The translations under genes and the position numbers were made by a program. The notes beneath the pieces are model-generated. The model was given only the letters and a program-made list of their open reading frames with translations, made no database searches and was not told the origin of the DNA. A stretch of 64,000 nucleotides of DNA from Calycina herbarum (taxonomy: Eukaryota; Ascomycota; Leotiomycetes; Helotiales; Pezizellaceae): positions 62,001 to 126,000 of the forward strand of contig LLEY01000058.1 in assembly GCA_001414485.1 (NCBI GenBank), read 5' to 3'. This document shows positions 34,122-46,781 of this stretch, piece by piece; the stretch's first letter is position 1, and each line of letters begins with the position of its first letter.

Positions 34122-35466
34122 GGTGGTCGGTCGGCTTGTAGTTGTAGTTGTAGTTGTAGGCGATGCGATGCGATGCGATGGGGAGGAAAGCTGCCTTGGA
34201 GGGGCTGAGATGAAGTAGATGGGATGGGTCTGTACTGTGGATTGTTGTCTGGAGGCCTGGAGGCCTGGAGGTCTGGAGGTCTGGAGGTCTGGAGGGAAAG
34301 TTGGTTGTGGGTGTGTACGGAGTATGGTCGGTGGTGGTGAGCAGTTGTGGTATAGAGTAATAGTGAGCTCACTATTAGGTAGACTGAGTAGATTGAGAGT
34401 CCAGGTTGTGTTTCCTTATCCAGCTAGTTATCAAGCAGTAGCAGTAGCGAGTCAGAATGCGGGGAAACGTCGGTTAAACAGTCATCCCCCCTCTCCTACT
34501 CCTAATGGACAATAAACATTCTCGTTCCAACCGTACAGTACACCTAAAATATTGTCCCAGGAAGTTAAGAGAATAGGACTTTATCATTCTAAGTCTTTAG
34601 AATAATGACCTTGAATTATCCTAGAGAATTGGAACAACGAGAAAGGTAAGCAAGCAGGCGAGCCCTAGTGGTCAGAAACAAAAACAGTAGATTCACACGC
34701 TTCTTGTATTTGGATTCTTTCTCCTTAACTATATTCAATTGGTCCAATACATATAAATGCAGCCAAGAAGTGATAGCAACCTGTGGGTGAACCCCTCCTG
34801 CAACTTGCCGTGAGTGACGCGTATGCTAGCTGACATTTTGCACTAGATGCGGCGCTTAAGATACAAAAACACATTCAATTCTCCTATAATTTCCAAGCTT
34901 TCTCTCTTCAAATTCACTTAATTACCTTTACTACAATCTGGGATTCCAACCTTCTTCACTCGCTCTTTCGTACCTGTTTGGATTCGTTGTACGTACTTCT
35001 ACTTCGGATAACTTGACCTTGCCACAGTGGCTGAAGCGGCGTATTTGTATAGATAGGACTAGCGCGAACCAGCAGTAGGACAACAGGACAACCTAACCTC
35101 TGGGCCAAGTCAAGGTGAAGCAATCAACCTGGTCAAACATTAACCTGTTGCCTACAATACTACTGCGCTTCTTCCTCTTCCGACCTCCTCCTATTTATCT
35201 ACAACCCATCTCCTCATCATTGATCTACTAAACTTCTTCATCTACATGAAATACACACCACAATTGCACCTACGAACCCCCGCCCCGCCCCGCCATTCAC
35301 AGCTTGGCAGATCACCCTGGATGACCTCATGCCCCAACGAGCTACGAGAACAACAATAGCTTTGAAAACAACCAAAACACCACAGCACAATTCCTGATTC
35401 TACAGCCGAAACAAAAAGGCCTTGAGCTTCTGTCTCAAACCAAAACAATCCTCGATTAATCTCAAA
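34122..35466. other. Intergenic with minisatellites
   Basis: Promoter side of both the E2 gene and the MINDY gene. Tandem tracts: GTAGTT/CGATG repeats at about 34137-34180 and a 10-bp GGAGGTCTGG-type repeat (about five units) at 34249-34293. No coding sequence was recognised; the pyrimidine-rich 35150-35230 is likely promoter or leader of the MINDY gene. Confidence 0.45.
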
Positions 35467-38394
35467 ATGGTCACCCGAAAGCCCCTCCCAGAAGGTCATA
35501 ATCCCGCCTCTTTACCATATCCTGTAACACCGATCTCGACCGGAAACCCGCAGTCTTTTAGGCCACAGCAGACACAAGAGGAAATTCGAGCTTCAAGAGC
35601 ACATTTGCAGGATGAGGACCCGAATGTTTGGGGGGAAGGTCTAGAAAACCAAAGCAATTCTGGGAATGGAGGCTCGAAATCAAAGGATATTCCGGATGCT
35701 CTACGAGTTGGGCCAACAGGTCGCTCGAATACAAGCTCGCAATCTTCTTTGCGACCAGATACTGCCTCTACGAATCCTTTCCTGAGAAAACAGGTCCAGA
35801 ATGTGGAAGGGAAAGAGAGTAGTGCAGATGTATGGGGTGAAGCTCCTCAAAGGTCCGGCGCACCTTCTACGGCACCTCCACCGATTCCTTCTGGTCAATA
35901 TCAAGGCAAGTTTTACCAGTATACGGCATCTTATGTTCATCTGCTAACCTCTAATACAGCCCCTACACAAGAGTTATCCGAGTTATCCGTGTCAGATTCG
36001 AGTACAAATCCATGGCAACCTGCGATAGGAGATAAATCGAAAATGCAGCCCCCTCCAATTCCAACAATTCAAAGGGAAGATTCTGGGAATGAAGCATGGT
36101 CTACTGCTCCTCCAGCCAAACAAACATCTGGGATTTCTTCTTCCAATTCTTCACAGCAGCCAGTTTTGGTAGATATAGAAGAACCCGATTCACCTGCTTG
36201 GGATGAAGATGAACCGTCTCCGATTATCCATGAAATGCCCGCAAACAATGGGAAAGAGTCGAAACAAATTTCTGACGATCGACATGCATGGGATGACGAT
36301 GAGGGGCATAGTCCAAAACGAAGAGAAGCTATCTCAAGTCGACTGGAAGTTCAGGATGATCCTTCTCAACCAGGGGAAGGCTGGAATATCATAGATCATG
36401 AAACTGTGGCAAGCGGTGCCCAGCAAAGTGGAATAGTAACAGTAGATGGACATCCACCACTACCACCATATGAGGAACGAGAAGAACAGGCTCCAGCACT
36501 TCCTCCGAGAAGATCACAGGAGATTCCAGATCGTCCACCTCAACCGGAAGAGCAGCCGCCTGAACAATCACACAGACCACCTCAGCAACCTCAGAGGCCA
36601 ACAATAATTACCGAAGCACCAAGTACAACTTCGGTCGTCTCAAATGCGGCCCCTTCATCTGCTGTGCAGAGACAGAAGAAAGAAACATATGAGATCAAAA
36701 AGATCTCTTGGCATGATGTTAACGCAGAACAAAACCCTCGAATTTCTCCCATATTGGTACAAAATGCAAATGGGCCATGTCCTCTGCTAGCACTTGTCAA
36801 TGCTCTGACTCTGTCAACCCCAGCGAATGTAGAAACAGCACTTGTTGAAACACTGCGATCTCGTGAACAAGTGAGCCTAGGGCTGTTATTGGATGCTGTT
36901 TTTGACGAATTAATGTCTGGACGACGTGGTGATGCTGCTCAGGAATTACCAGATGTCAGTGATTTATACTCGTTCCTCATCACACTTCACACTGGAATGA
37001 ACGTAAATCCTCGATTCTTCCCGCCAGCAGCTTCGAAATCCCCTAATGATCCTCGGAATTCCATGTCACATGTCCATCCTAGCGCACGAGAAGGCGCCAT
37101 ACCTGGGACATTTGAAGAGACCCGAGAGATGAGACTCTACAGCACGTTTTCCATTCCATTAATACATGGATGGATTCCGGAAAGAGACTCACCGGCTTAT
37201 ACTGCACTTTCTCGCTCCGCGAAATCTTATGAAGACTCTCAGAATTTAATGTTTAATGAGGAGGGTCTGGAGGATAAATTAAACCGTGAAGGTTTGAGTT
37301 TTGTGGAGCAGGCAACTCTTGAAGATATTGCTACCATCAAAGCCTTCTTCAGTAGTAATCCGACACAGCTCACCAAGTTTGGATTAGAAACCATCACTAC
37401 CTCGGTGGCACCTGGAGCTGTTGCCATCCTCTTCCGTAACGATCACTTCTCAACTCTATATCGACATCCACAAACTCTACAACTCCTACAGCTCGTAACC
37501 GATATGGGCTACGCAGGTCATGAAGAAGTAGTCTGGGAATCCCTGATCGATGTCAACGGAGAGAATGCGGAATTCTTCTCAGGGGATTTCAGACTAGTTG
37601 GAGGCGCACCCGCAACTCCCTCTCACTCTACAGCTCACGAATCTGGTGATGGTTGGAATACCGTACCTGACCGTCGATCCTCAGCAATCCAAACTTCCTC
37701 GGGTCATCTACGCACACCAAGTTCAATCTCCAACCATCACAATCCCATCTCAGAACCTCCCCACAGTCCAAACATCGAACAAGAAGACCACGACCTAGCA
37801 CTCGCTCTCCAACTCCAAGAGGAAGAAGAACAACGGCATGAACAAGAAGTAGCTCGACGAAGAAGGGAGACGGAATTATCACAACAATACATCGAGCAAT
37901 CGAACCAAGGAAACGTGTCTGTAACTCGAGGCAGGGGAGGATCAATCCGCAGCCGGGGATCAGGTAGAGGCGCGCCCACTCGAGGTCGAGCAACAAGTAC
38001 CAGTACCACGACCAGCGCAGGTAGAGGAACAGCACCCGAAATCAGACCTCTCATTCCACCACGGAGAAATAATCAAGCTCAAGCTCCTTCGCCAGCAACC
38101 GATCCAGAAGCTGGCATCGATGCGCCGCCTCCGAGCTACGAACACGCTGCTAATCAGCCGCCTTATACTCCTACTGCCGATCATCCGGCGCATCCTCAGT
38201 CGAGTCCAAATCAGTCGAGACCCAACCCACCTCCGAATACGGGGAGACGGACGAGTACTGGGCCGGTATATCAACAGCCTGCGGGGAGAGGACAGGGTAT
38301 GGGGAGGGGAAGAGGGAGGGTTGGGGGTCCGCAGATGCAGCCTCAGCAGCAACAGCAACCACCGGAGAGGGAGAAGGATTGTGTTGTTATGTGA
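35467..38394 (+). CDS. MINDY-family deubiquitinase with C-terminal CaaX box
   Basis: I start at the ATG in AAAATGG (MVTRKPLPEGH); another in-frame ATG lies at 35422. A 54-nt GC-AG intron (35906-35959, GCAAGT...CTAACCTCTAATACAG) is inferred; without it the frame also stays open. Protein about 957 aa. Residues 1-385 are Pro/Gln/Ser-rich with several WDDD-like or AWDE acidic patches. The catalytic domain begins near YEIKKISWHDVNAEQNPRIS; the nucleophile is the Cys in NANGPCPLLALVNAL (about 420) and the His lies in FRNDHFSTLYRHP (about 642). MINDY enzymes trim K48-linked ubiquitin chains. An ALALQLQEEEEQ helix after the domain resembles a ubiquitin-interacting motif. The tail is RG-rich, then PPPSYE, ending in CVVM, a CaaX prenylation motif that would anchor the enzyme to membranes. 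Confidence 0.93.
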   Translation: MVTRKPLPEGHNPASLPYPVTPISTGNPQSFRPQQTQEEIRASRAHLQDEDPNVWGEGLENQSNSGNGGSKSKDIPDALRVGPTGRSNTSSQSSLRPDTASTNPFLRKQVQNVEGKESSADVWGEAPQRSGAPSTAPPPIPSGQYQGKFYQYTASYVHLLTSNTAPTQELSELSVSDSSTNPWQPAIGDKSKMQPPPIPTIQREDSGNEAWSTAPPAKQTSGISSSNSSQQPVLVDIEEPDSPAWDEDEPSPIIHEMPANNGKESKQISDDRHAWDDDEGHSPKRREAISSRLEVQDDPSQPGEGWNIIDHETVASGAQQSGIVTVDGHPPLPPYEEREEQAPALPPRRSQEIPDRPPQPEEQPPEQSHRPPQQPQRPTIITEAPSTTSVVSNAAPSSAVQRQKKETYEIKKISWHDVNAEQNPRISPILVQNANGPCPLLALVNALTLSTPANVETALVETLRSREQVSLGLLLDAVFDELMSGRRGDAAQELPDVSDLYSFLITLHTGMNVNPRFFPPAASKSPNDPRNSMSHVHPSAREGAIPGTFEETREMRLYSTFSIPLIHGWIPERDSPAYTALSRSAKSYEDSQNLMFNEEGLEDKLNREGLSFVEQATLEDIATIKAFFSSNPTQLTKFGLETITTSVAPGAVAILFRNDHFSTLYRHPQTLQLLQLVTDMGYAGHEEVVWESLIDVNGENAEFFSGDFRLVGGAPATPSHSTAHESGDGWNTVPDRRSSAIQTSSGHLRTPSSISNHHNPISEPPHSPNIEQEDHDLALALQLQEEEEQRHEQEVARRRRETELSQQYIEQSNQGNVSVTRGRGGSIRSRGSGRGAPTRGRATSTSTTTSAGRGTAPEIRPLIPPRRNNQAQAPSPATDPEAGIDAPPPSYEHAANQPPYTPTADHPAHPQSSPNQSRPNPPPNTGRRTSTGPVYQQPAGRGQGMGRGRGRVGGPQMQPQQQQQPPEREKDCVVM

Positions 38395-41249
38395 GGATGA
38401 GATTTTGGGAAATCTTCCCTAAGAGGGGAGTTGTGGCTGTTGGCTTTTTTCACATATTGAGTGAGCGAGGGATTTTTCGGATTTGCGGGGAGTAATGATG
38501 GGAATTATCTATTATGTAGCTTTTTTGTGATGGATCTTTGAATGAGCGATGACGTGAACGTGTTTCTTTTTCTTTTCTTGTATTCTTAGCGGGGGTTTTT
38601 CTCTTTTTCTATCTTGGGAAAGGGGTCGCGGGAGCAAAGTTTGTTTTTAAGAGTGGCAGTTGAGGGATGTGGGTGGATAAGTTGATAGTCGGGAGATCGA
38701 TCAATGGGTGGATAGAGAAATATAAGATGTTATTTCTTCTTGGATGTTATTTCTTAGTTTCCGATCTCTTTTTTTTTCGTGATTCAATCTAGATCTTTTA
38801 ACTGTGAGTGATTCAAGTGAGGTGAGAGAGGGCTTTATATGGAAACCTTTGGTTTTGGTTCTCTGCATGTACAACAACATACTGCCCATTGTTCCAAACA
38901 CGGACGTTTGAGGGGATGAAATATTTCTAATTTAACGTGTTGTCTTTCGAGCGAAGATGAAGGGAAGTTTAGAGGAGAGCAAGGGCGGGTGGGACGGGGA
39001 GGTTGTTGTTGGCTTTGGGTTTGCTATCGAAGTTTAGGTTGCATTCATTTATTCTATAGCCTTTAGGAAGGCCCAACGGGAGTTGTGGTGGGATGAGGAT
39101 ATTTTCGGGAAGCTTGGATAATGGGGTGGGGACGTTTGGGGGTTTCGAGGGTAGCGGTTGGTGGGGGACAGCACAGTGGAGCAACTCGCTGAGGTCTGCA
39201 TTGATGGTGGGAGGTTGATTGCTTTGCGGGGGTTTTTATGGAGGGGTTGAGAGGATTTGGGAGAAGAGAGGGCTAAGGCTTGATGGGAGAAGTTGGGACT
39301 GTGTTTTCTTGGTAAGAGGTTGGTTTACGGGGGTGATTTGATTTAGTAGTGGGGAGCTACTTTGCTCTCTCGTTAATGTCTTTGTGTTGAGAATCAGGAA
39401 TACTACTTGGATTTTTGTGAGATTAGAGTCTCTCTTGGCTATGCTGTTGGTATAAATACTAGCTAATGTTTTGATGAACTGATTAACAAGGAACACTCAG
39501 AACTTGAAATCATTGACATCCTGTCGGTATTTAGGTGATAAACCTTGTAGTACGAAAAGCTGTTTACTTTCCTTTCTGATGTCGGAGATTAAGAAAACAA
39601 TGTTGGATCCGAGACGTTCTTATTTCTTCTGGCTTTTCTTTCCTTGTTGTGGATGTTTTACTATCGATTATCTCCTTACTATCGAATAAGACTTTATCTT
39701 CCGCTTCGTGTATTAAAAACTCCAAACCCCCTTTGTAGCGAGTTTGTAGATACAAAAGTACCATCTTCTCTTTCTCAATCTTTCCGACCGCAATGTTACT
39801 TCCTGCCTCCAGACCCTTCCCAATGTTTTGTAGTCGAAAGATTGACAGGTCCTTTCTGGATATATCTTCAGTTCTCTCCGCTTTTACTATATAACCGCCA
39901 GTTGGCAGTCTCGCTTAGCCTCTATCCACCTCTCATATCACTTTCAAATTCAATGTACGGGAAGTAGGCAGTGGTTTGTTTTCATTTATCAATTTTCTGG
40001 GATAATTAGGAATCTTGTTTGAGAAGGTTTGGAAGAAGTAAGGGGGGGTTTCTTGATTCTCTTGAAATCTTTGGAACAATATTTGGAGTTGTTTGAGATT
40101 TACTTGGGAAATAAGAAAGGTAAGGATAACACAGTTTCTTATGTTAGTATATACTTCACTAGAAAAGTTCAATCTATTATTTTACGTATAGTCTTCCTCT
40201 GTCTATTGCTCTTGGGGGTTTAACGTAGATACCATGATAAACCTAATGTGTTTACTTACAAGAAGAAACCGCAAAACTCGGTAGGAAAATCATGGGAGTG
40301 CAAGCATAAAGCCACAGAGAAGCCAACAAACGAAGGCATTATCTCACAGCAAAAGCAGATCACATTAACGAAACATTAGGAGCTCTTCTTTTCACGGTAA
40401 GAAGAAGAATACAAAGCCAATCATATAATTTTGAGAGTAGCTAGTGTTAAAGTTTTCTGACTGTATTGGTATATCTACGTCGAGTACTGGATTGAACCAA
40501 ATTGCAGCTACAGTTTCAAGAGTGACACCCTTTTGGCAGGAAGAGAAGAATCGACGATAAACTTGGAGACCTCGCTTGGGTCGTTGGGTGGGGGGAACCT
40601 TATAACTTCTAGAAGTGGGTAGTCTTAGTTTCCTTCTTTAGTTCCAAAGAGTGATTTCTTACGCAGTTTCCCTGTAAATTTAGTAGTCGCGCAAAGTAGT
40701 AATTGCTCGCCAGTAGAATTAGTCCTGGTATGAGAAAGAATTGCTTTCTACAAAGGGAGGAGGGCTTCCTGCTGGATTATGAGTCGGCATATTGGCCTAT
40801 GATATGTTTCCTGATGTTTGTCGAAAAATGCGTAAGTGAAATTCCTCCCATTTTAAGAGGTAAGAAAGAAGGACCAAGAAGCGAGAAGTGACAACCAAGA
40901 AACGAGCCAATAATTAAATAGGAATTGAGAAAAGCTGAGGAAGAGAGAAAGTTAGAATAAAATAGTCTTTGAATGTTTGTGAAAGTGGTTTAAGCACTGA
41001 CTAGACTGAACTGATATCAAACCCACCTATCCGCTAATCTCAACGACGTTAGTCAACGAAGATTCTCACGTCGTTGTTACACCACCTCAATTAGTCTCCT
41101 CACACCCTCCCCTTCAAAACTCCAACCCACTCAAAAATCATCACATCCGCATCCCCACCCAATCTCTTTCCAAAACAGAGCCCAATCCACCAACCCAGCA
41201 AACAAACCATACAAATCAAACACAAAAAGCAAGAAAAAAGAAGGAAAAA
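38395..41249. other. Long gene-poor region
   Basis: MINDY 3' flank, then 2.8 kb without a supportable gene. Frames of 60-107 codons between 39236 and 40223 have no domain, biased T-rich or K-rich composition, and overlap each other on both strands. From about 40890 the sequence parallels 16600-16963 and becomes the promoter of the second 67-aa gene. Confidence 0.4.
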
Positions 41250-41521
41250 ATGGTTATAGAAATAGTGGGCCTCGCAATCACTTCCTCAAAATTCCGCGAG
41301 TTCCTCTGCGTCCTCCTAGCAGCAATACTTCTCGGCTTCCTCCTCGGCTTCCGCCTCCACGAAGTTTTTCCTAACAGGAAATGCGTGTGCTATCAAGACG
41401 CCCGATTACCGATTGGCGCAGAGTGTGTAAATAACCGCTACCTGGTCATGATGTTTTAGCACAAACAAAACTAACTTACTTGCTCTCGAGACAGGGGATG
41501 AAGAAAGATTCTGATATCTGA
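41250..41521 (+). CDS. 67-aa membrane protein, copy B
   Basis: Exon 1 (41250-41426) starts MVIEIVGLAITSSKFREFLC, exon 2 (41495-41521) adds GMKKDSDI; the 68-nt intron has GTAAAT and ACAG ends with a CTAAC branch site. Compared with copy A about 65-70% of residues are identical, the hydrophobic segment (residues ~17-36) and the CVCYQ motif are kept, and the second Cys pair is partly lost (GAEC versus CEDC). Both intron phases and lengths of the coding parts are identical, so the two are paralogues from a direct segmental duplication 24.3 kb apart. Retained coding potential in both suggests some constraint; function unknown. Confidence 0.65.
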
Positions 41522-44500
41522 TGGGGAGGGGGTTGAGACAAAAGACGCTTTTAATTGTTTTGGAATGTTTGAAGTAGTTAAAGGGTGAGGGAAATGACGG
41601 ATCGACAATACTCCTGGGGCTCCACAAAGCAAAGCATCCTAGTCTAAGAAAGGAGTTAGGGATATATATATATATATATTCTGCCACCTTAATAAATAAT
41701 ATCCAAACAATTGGGTCCGCTGGCAGACGGGCGATGAGGTCTTCGAGTTGGGTCTTTACGTATTCGGAGGTTTCCATATTCTTAGGTTTTGCTTGAGAGT
41801 AGTGGTAGATGTGAGAGTGAAAAAGCAAGATTGAAGAGGATAATAGGTGGATGAATAGCGTAAGCAATATTGTTGGTTATAGAGAATAGGCATGTTTAGC
41901 CTTAGTTTAGCTTAAACTGTACTAAAATCGTTACTTGAGAGTTGTCTAGAGTAGAGAAATTTAAGCGAGGTCTCTATTCTTTGTGGAAAATATCACCTAG
42001 GCACTTCTAGATTTCTTAATAACCCCAAGTTGAAAGAAGTTTCGGTTACTTTTAAAGCTATTAAATTAATCTTAAAAGAGTTTTATATATATTGGAAACT
42101 CGTAATGTTTATTTTGAAATTTCTTCATCGTGCGTAGGATGAACTCTTGTAGTCTGGCAGGTAGGAGGTGACTTGGTGAGAGCATCGGCTCTCTTGTTTT
42201 CTGTTATTAGACTTCGCCTAGTATAATTAAAATAATTGCATGGGAAGGTTTATGAGAAAAAAGACCCCCAAAATCTTCGTTGTCCCCAACACGCTGGGAC
42301 TACCAGAGCAATGACCCAATCTCAAGTAACATCCGAGTTAGTATTCATTTTCATGGCCTTTCTATCCCTTGAAGCATCAAATTCAATCCCAAGATCTCTC
42401 TTACGCACGTAGATAAATATCAGCTTTGAACACCACCTGTCAGGTACGACATTTGAACTCTCACAGAGAGCAAAGAAAACCGGAGCATGAGGTGGGAGGA
42501 AACTATATTCTCCAATTTCTAAACTTCTTATGGAAGTTTCGGCTTTGATCTACTAACAAGTAACCGGGGACATATTTCACATGGCCAAGGTTTATTATGG
42601 TCGAGCGCAGTTCTGCAACGTCTACTGGCAAAATTGTATTACTGTCGAAACCCAAGTTGCTCCCGAAACCCGACCAAGACTCGCTGAACTCGCATTGTCG
42701 TTGGGGTTTCTTTTTCCAAATCTTTCTTGCTGGCTCAGTTAGTCAATCTAACTTATCCACCAGTTGAATGTTCATCCTCTTGAGCTGCTAAAACGCCATT
42801 TCGTGAGAATCTCGAAACCTTCTGTTCTCTCACGGGGGTTTCGGGTTCAATTTGTGCCTAGGGACTTTATAAATAATATTCTGCAGTCATATCAACTTGC
42901 TATGCTTTTTCGTCGAATTATAATGCGGTACTTTCCCCGTAAAGAGGACTGAGCTGGCTGGGGTTTGTGCCTCAAACCCTGCTATGGAGGTCAGCTAGAA
43001 ATTAAATCCGTTCTGAAGTCAGAAAAATCTTCGAAACAAGCTTTAAATTATTCACCCTGCTACATCGAATTATAATTCTGGCAGAGAAAAGGGAATGTTT
43101 CCTGGACATGACAGAAACGATTCGCTCTAGTCTTTGGCAGATTCGATTTCTCGCTCCTCTCAAAAAGAGAATTGTTTGGCAAAACAGTACGGCCAAGTAT
43201 AAATATTCCGAGAATGCCTCGCCAAGATGGTTCACTGCACAAAGCCGTTTCAACGCACGTACGATGATGCTCCGTTCGCAAGGAATCTTGCGAGCTGAAT
43301 GAAGGAGAAACAATACAGCTTTCCAAGAATCCTTCCTACTCCACCCCACAGAGACTTGCACTTCAACCTTTTCAACCAACTTTAGAAAACCGAGACTGAA
43401 CTTATCTACTATTGAATATTTGCTATTGTCGAAACCAAAACTGCTTCCGAAACGGAGTTAACTTTCACATTGATTAAATGTTGACTTACTTACAACTTTC
43501 GAACTTCATAATTTTCCAACCAATTGATTGAAGTGCTGTCTACAGGTCTGCTCAATATCCATCCGAGACTGATAGTGGGGGTCCTAGTGTTTCGAAGGTG
43601 AAGCCACTTAGTGATATTCAAGTATCTAGTTTGTTGCTTTGAGTGCTTTGGGTGCTTTTGAAGACTCGAGCTTGTAGCCAAGAATTGTTTTTGAAATACC
43701 AAGGGCTAAACTGAGATACTACATACTTGGAGAAGAAAACTGACAATTGAAAGTTCCCTCGCTTGATTTACTTTGTATTTCCAATCTCAAAACTGGAGTC
43801 GACTTTCCTCGGAAGACTTTGGACAAGCCTCATATAAACAAGACTTTTAGGTTCTACTCAATGCACCACTTCTCTTGGTACTTGATTGCAATTGACTGGT
43901 TGAGATGGGCGAAGTATATAAAATCTGCCTTGAGACAGCCAGACGCTTTCTCTACGTAATAATAGCAAACGGGATCGAAAACATGTCATACCTTAGGAGA
44001 AGCACTATCTCTCTAGCTTGTGTAACGTCTCAAGGGAGGTGGTTTTGCTTCATCAGAGGAGGTCTACCGCGAATCACCTTTCCACCCAGCCTCGACAGTA
44101 AAATTCTTCAGCTCCAATGGTTGGTACTGTCGATATCTTGCTGCCTTCGAATTTTCTGTCACCCTCGAAAATAATAGCTAATCAAAGTAATAAAATTTCT
44201 CCAGCCCCAAGGTTACAAAAAGTGACCCCCACCCAAGATAAATTCTTGAATCGCAATCGTTGTCGGGGAAGATTTGAAACGCAACAGACGACCACACTGG
44301 CACAGTATTTCTTGACTTATTCCCTTCTAACTTTTAGTAAAGATACAAGACAATCAAAGTCCAATGTTTTTTATACCAAGGTTTCCTCTCCCAAGTTCCG
44401 ACCTTACAAGGCCAAAAGCTCAAATCAAACGTACCAGGACTAAAAGACTGCTTGGCTATCTCAATAAGCCTCAACTTAAATATTACTATATAGCAAACTG

Positions 44501-44627
44501 GAAACCAGGCAATAAAGGCTAAATTTCTGAACTTTATACTGCGAATATCCCTTGTCTCAGACTAGAAATAAAAAGTAAGAGGTTCAAAATAACAATCAAG
44601 GAATCCACATTTTTATTCTTCTAAGAT
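41522..44627. other. Gene-poor region with short repeats
   Basis: 41522-41610 parallels the flank of copy A. A (TA)n tract lies at 41661-41680. 41930-42010 is the inverted relative of 16272-16372. Copies of a CTGTCGAAA...GC(T)TCCCGAAA motif occur at 42651 and 43427. No reading frame in the tract carries a recognisable domain. Confidence 0.45.
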
Positions 44628-44904
44628 CAGTGTAAGAAATAAGTAGAGTAGAGTAGAGTAGTAACTACTACTCTACTCTACTCATAGTACTCTAAGTAAT
44701 TCTAAGTAGTACTCTGAGTATTCGGGCCGTATCGGGCCGGGCGGGGCCGAGGCTCGGAGTGGCGTCGGAGTGGCGTTCCAGGGCTGTCAGAAGGTTAAAC
44801 AAGATCTCCTTTCTACTCTATTTACTATGTAACTTCTTTAATAATAGCCTTATTAAATTAGCTATTAATTATATAATAATAAATATAAGCTCTTAATATA
44901 TATA

Positions 44905-46781
44905 ACGTGGTTTATCAGGACCTGGCGCATATCAGGACCTGGCGCATATCAGGACCTGGCGCACTTTTCCTTAGCATTCAACTTTAAATATTAATAAATT
45001 AACTACAACATATTAAATTAACTATAACTACTTAGAATCCGAAGAATCAGACATATCTACATCTATTTGACAAGTTCGTATATTATAACCAGCTTTTCTA
45101 CAAGTGCCACAACGCCGTCTAGACGATTGCCCCTCCTTCTTATTACCCCCCTCCACACGTAAGTCGCGTCGTACTTGCTCGTTAACGTCCTTTTGAGTTA
45201 AAAGATCTTGGACATCCTCTACTATAAGTGCCCCCCCTTGACATACACGAGTCTTTTTAGCTCTACAGCGTTTGCTTAAGGCTTCATTCGCTACTCGAAG
45301 GGTACGTACTTCAGTAGACAACAAGGTCATCTCATAAGCTATTCGCTCTATACCTTTTGCTAATGCAGCAACTGTCTTAAATAGTAGAGTCGGCGAGCTC
45401 CCCTGGTGACAGGCAATCCGTTTCTAAACAAGAGTCGATTATAAGAGCGCTTTAGTAGGGTTTAAGGGAGTCTAGGAGATCTAAGTATTAGAATTAGCAG
45501 TAGAGGGTCTTAGGAGAGTTAGAGTCCGTAACCTTACGTCAAGCTTTAAAAGTACTACTTACAGGTCAAAAGGCACTAGGCCAGCTCTACAGAATCCAGC
45601 TTAAGCGTTCTAAACCGTTATTAATTCTTTATATACTACTATAAAAGCTAAAAAGAACTCTACCTTTGTAATATAGTTGATATAAGCTTTAATAAACGTC
45701 TCAATCTACCGACTATACGCCCGCTTTAATATACTAAAGCACCTAACATCAAGTGGTTAGGTTATATAGGATAAGTGAGGAGGTAGTCTAAGAGTTATAA
45801 TGTTGTATGCTTTATAATACTCTTGAAATTCAGCCGATTCATAACTCTTATACCTATCTAACACTAGCATTCGATATAGACCCTTTATACGACTAGTAGT
45901 ATATTTATCGAAGTGTTTTAGCTATTCTAGACCTATCTCGTTATTTGTCTATCTATTACTTATCAGTTTAATAACCCAGTTATATAGGAGGCCGCTGTCT
46001 ATATACTAATTTATAAGATGATTCTTCCCTTAGACGACCAAAAATAGAGGGATATCCTAACCCTTGCTATTAATATAAGCAATTGCTATAGCCTATTCCC
46101 GATTGCCTAGCTAAACTGCCTTACCTCTGCCACATCGATCTACATATATAACAACTATTGTAAGGCAAATTATACCTATTATAAAGCCTATTTCGTCGAA
46201 GTTATAGAAATCGTAATCTAAAACGCTGTATTTCGCTCTTATATTTTATATAAGTCGGAACCACGTACTAATTAGGTTAGGATCTTCGCATAAGGCTCTT
46301 TAGAAGTCGTAAACGCAATTAAAACGCGTCTTTAACCCTGGTTATCGTTATATAAATCGATATGCCTAAAGCTTACTAACGTGTTTCCCTCCCCGCGATT
46401 CGAGGATATAATTTGCTATATCTTCTATACTAGCTAGCTAGGGTATAAACCCTCTAGAATCCAAGTTAAGTATATTCTAAAGAATCACTTCCTCCTCGAG
46501 TTAAGTTAATTTAATATTTGCTAGTCGTTGTTCTAGGAGGGGAAGTTAGCCGTTTATTCTACGGCGAAGGCTAGTTTCGAGGACTTTGTAGATTTTTACA
46601 GTAGCCCGACAACTAAGCTTTTTAGATGATCGGATAGCCTCGATAGCTAAGATGATTCGAGCTTCTTAAGTTTGAATTTCCATTAGTAGTTGTTAAGATA
46701 ACGCGTATTAAAATAATAAAGTAGAGAAGATGGGAAAAGTACGCCAGGTCCTGATATACGCCAGGTCCTGATAAACCACGT
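44905..46781 (-). mobile_element. pogo/Fot-type Tc1-mariner element
   Basis: 1877 bp flanked by TA (44903-44904 and 46782-46783). The ends read ACGTGGTTTATCAGGACCTG and its complement; the TATCAGGACCTGGCGCA unit is repeated three times at the left end and twice at the right. Length and target are those of fungal Fot1/pogo elements. The transposase lies on the minus strand and is broken (next entry). Confidence 0.9.
45028..46690 (-). pseudogene. pogo-type transposase remnant
   Basis: The minus strand near 46650-46400 reads LAIEAIRSSKKLSCRATVKI, YKVLETSLRRRING and LEEEVIL...ILNLDSRGFIP, the N-terminal psq/CENP-B-type helix-turn-helix of pogo transposases, with TAA/TAG codons where Gln and Trp are usual. 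The middle with the DDE triad is heavily decayed. The C-terminal 100 codons (45330-45028) are open and end in RRRCGTCRKAGYNIRTC, the Cys-rich tail found on many fungal pogo transposases. C-to-T type damage suggests RIP. Confidence 0.85.

Noticed and set aside
43002..43379. 125-codon minus-strand frame
   Set aside because: Another overlapping frame is open on each strand, no domain, and it lies in a gene-poor repeat-rich tract.
44921..44966. Three direct copies of a 17-bp unit, CRISPR- or iteron-like
   Set aside because: They are the terminal repeats of the pogo element, mirrored at 46739-46773, without spacers of CRISPR length.
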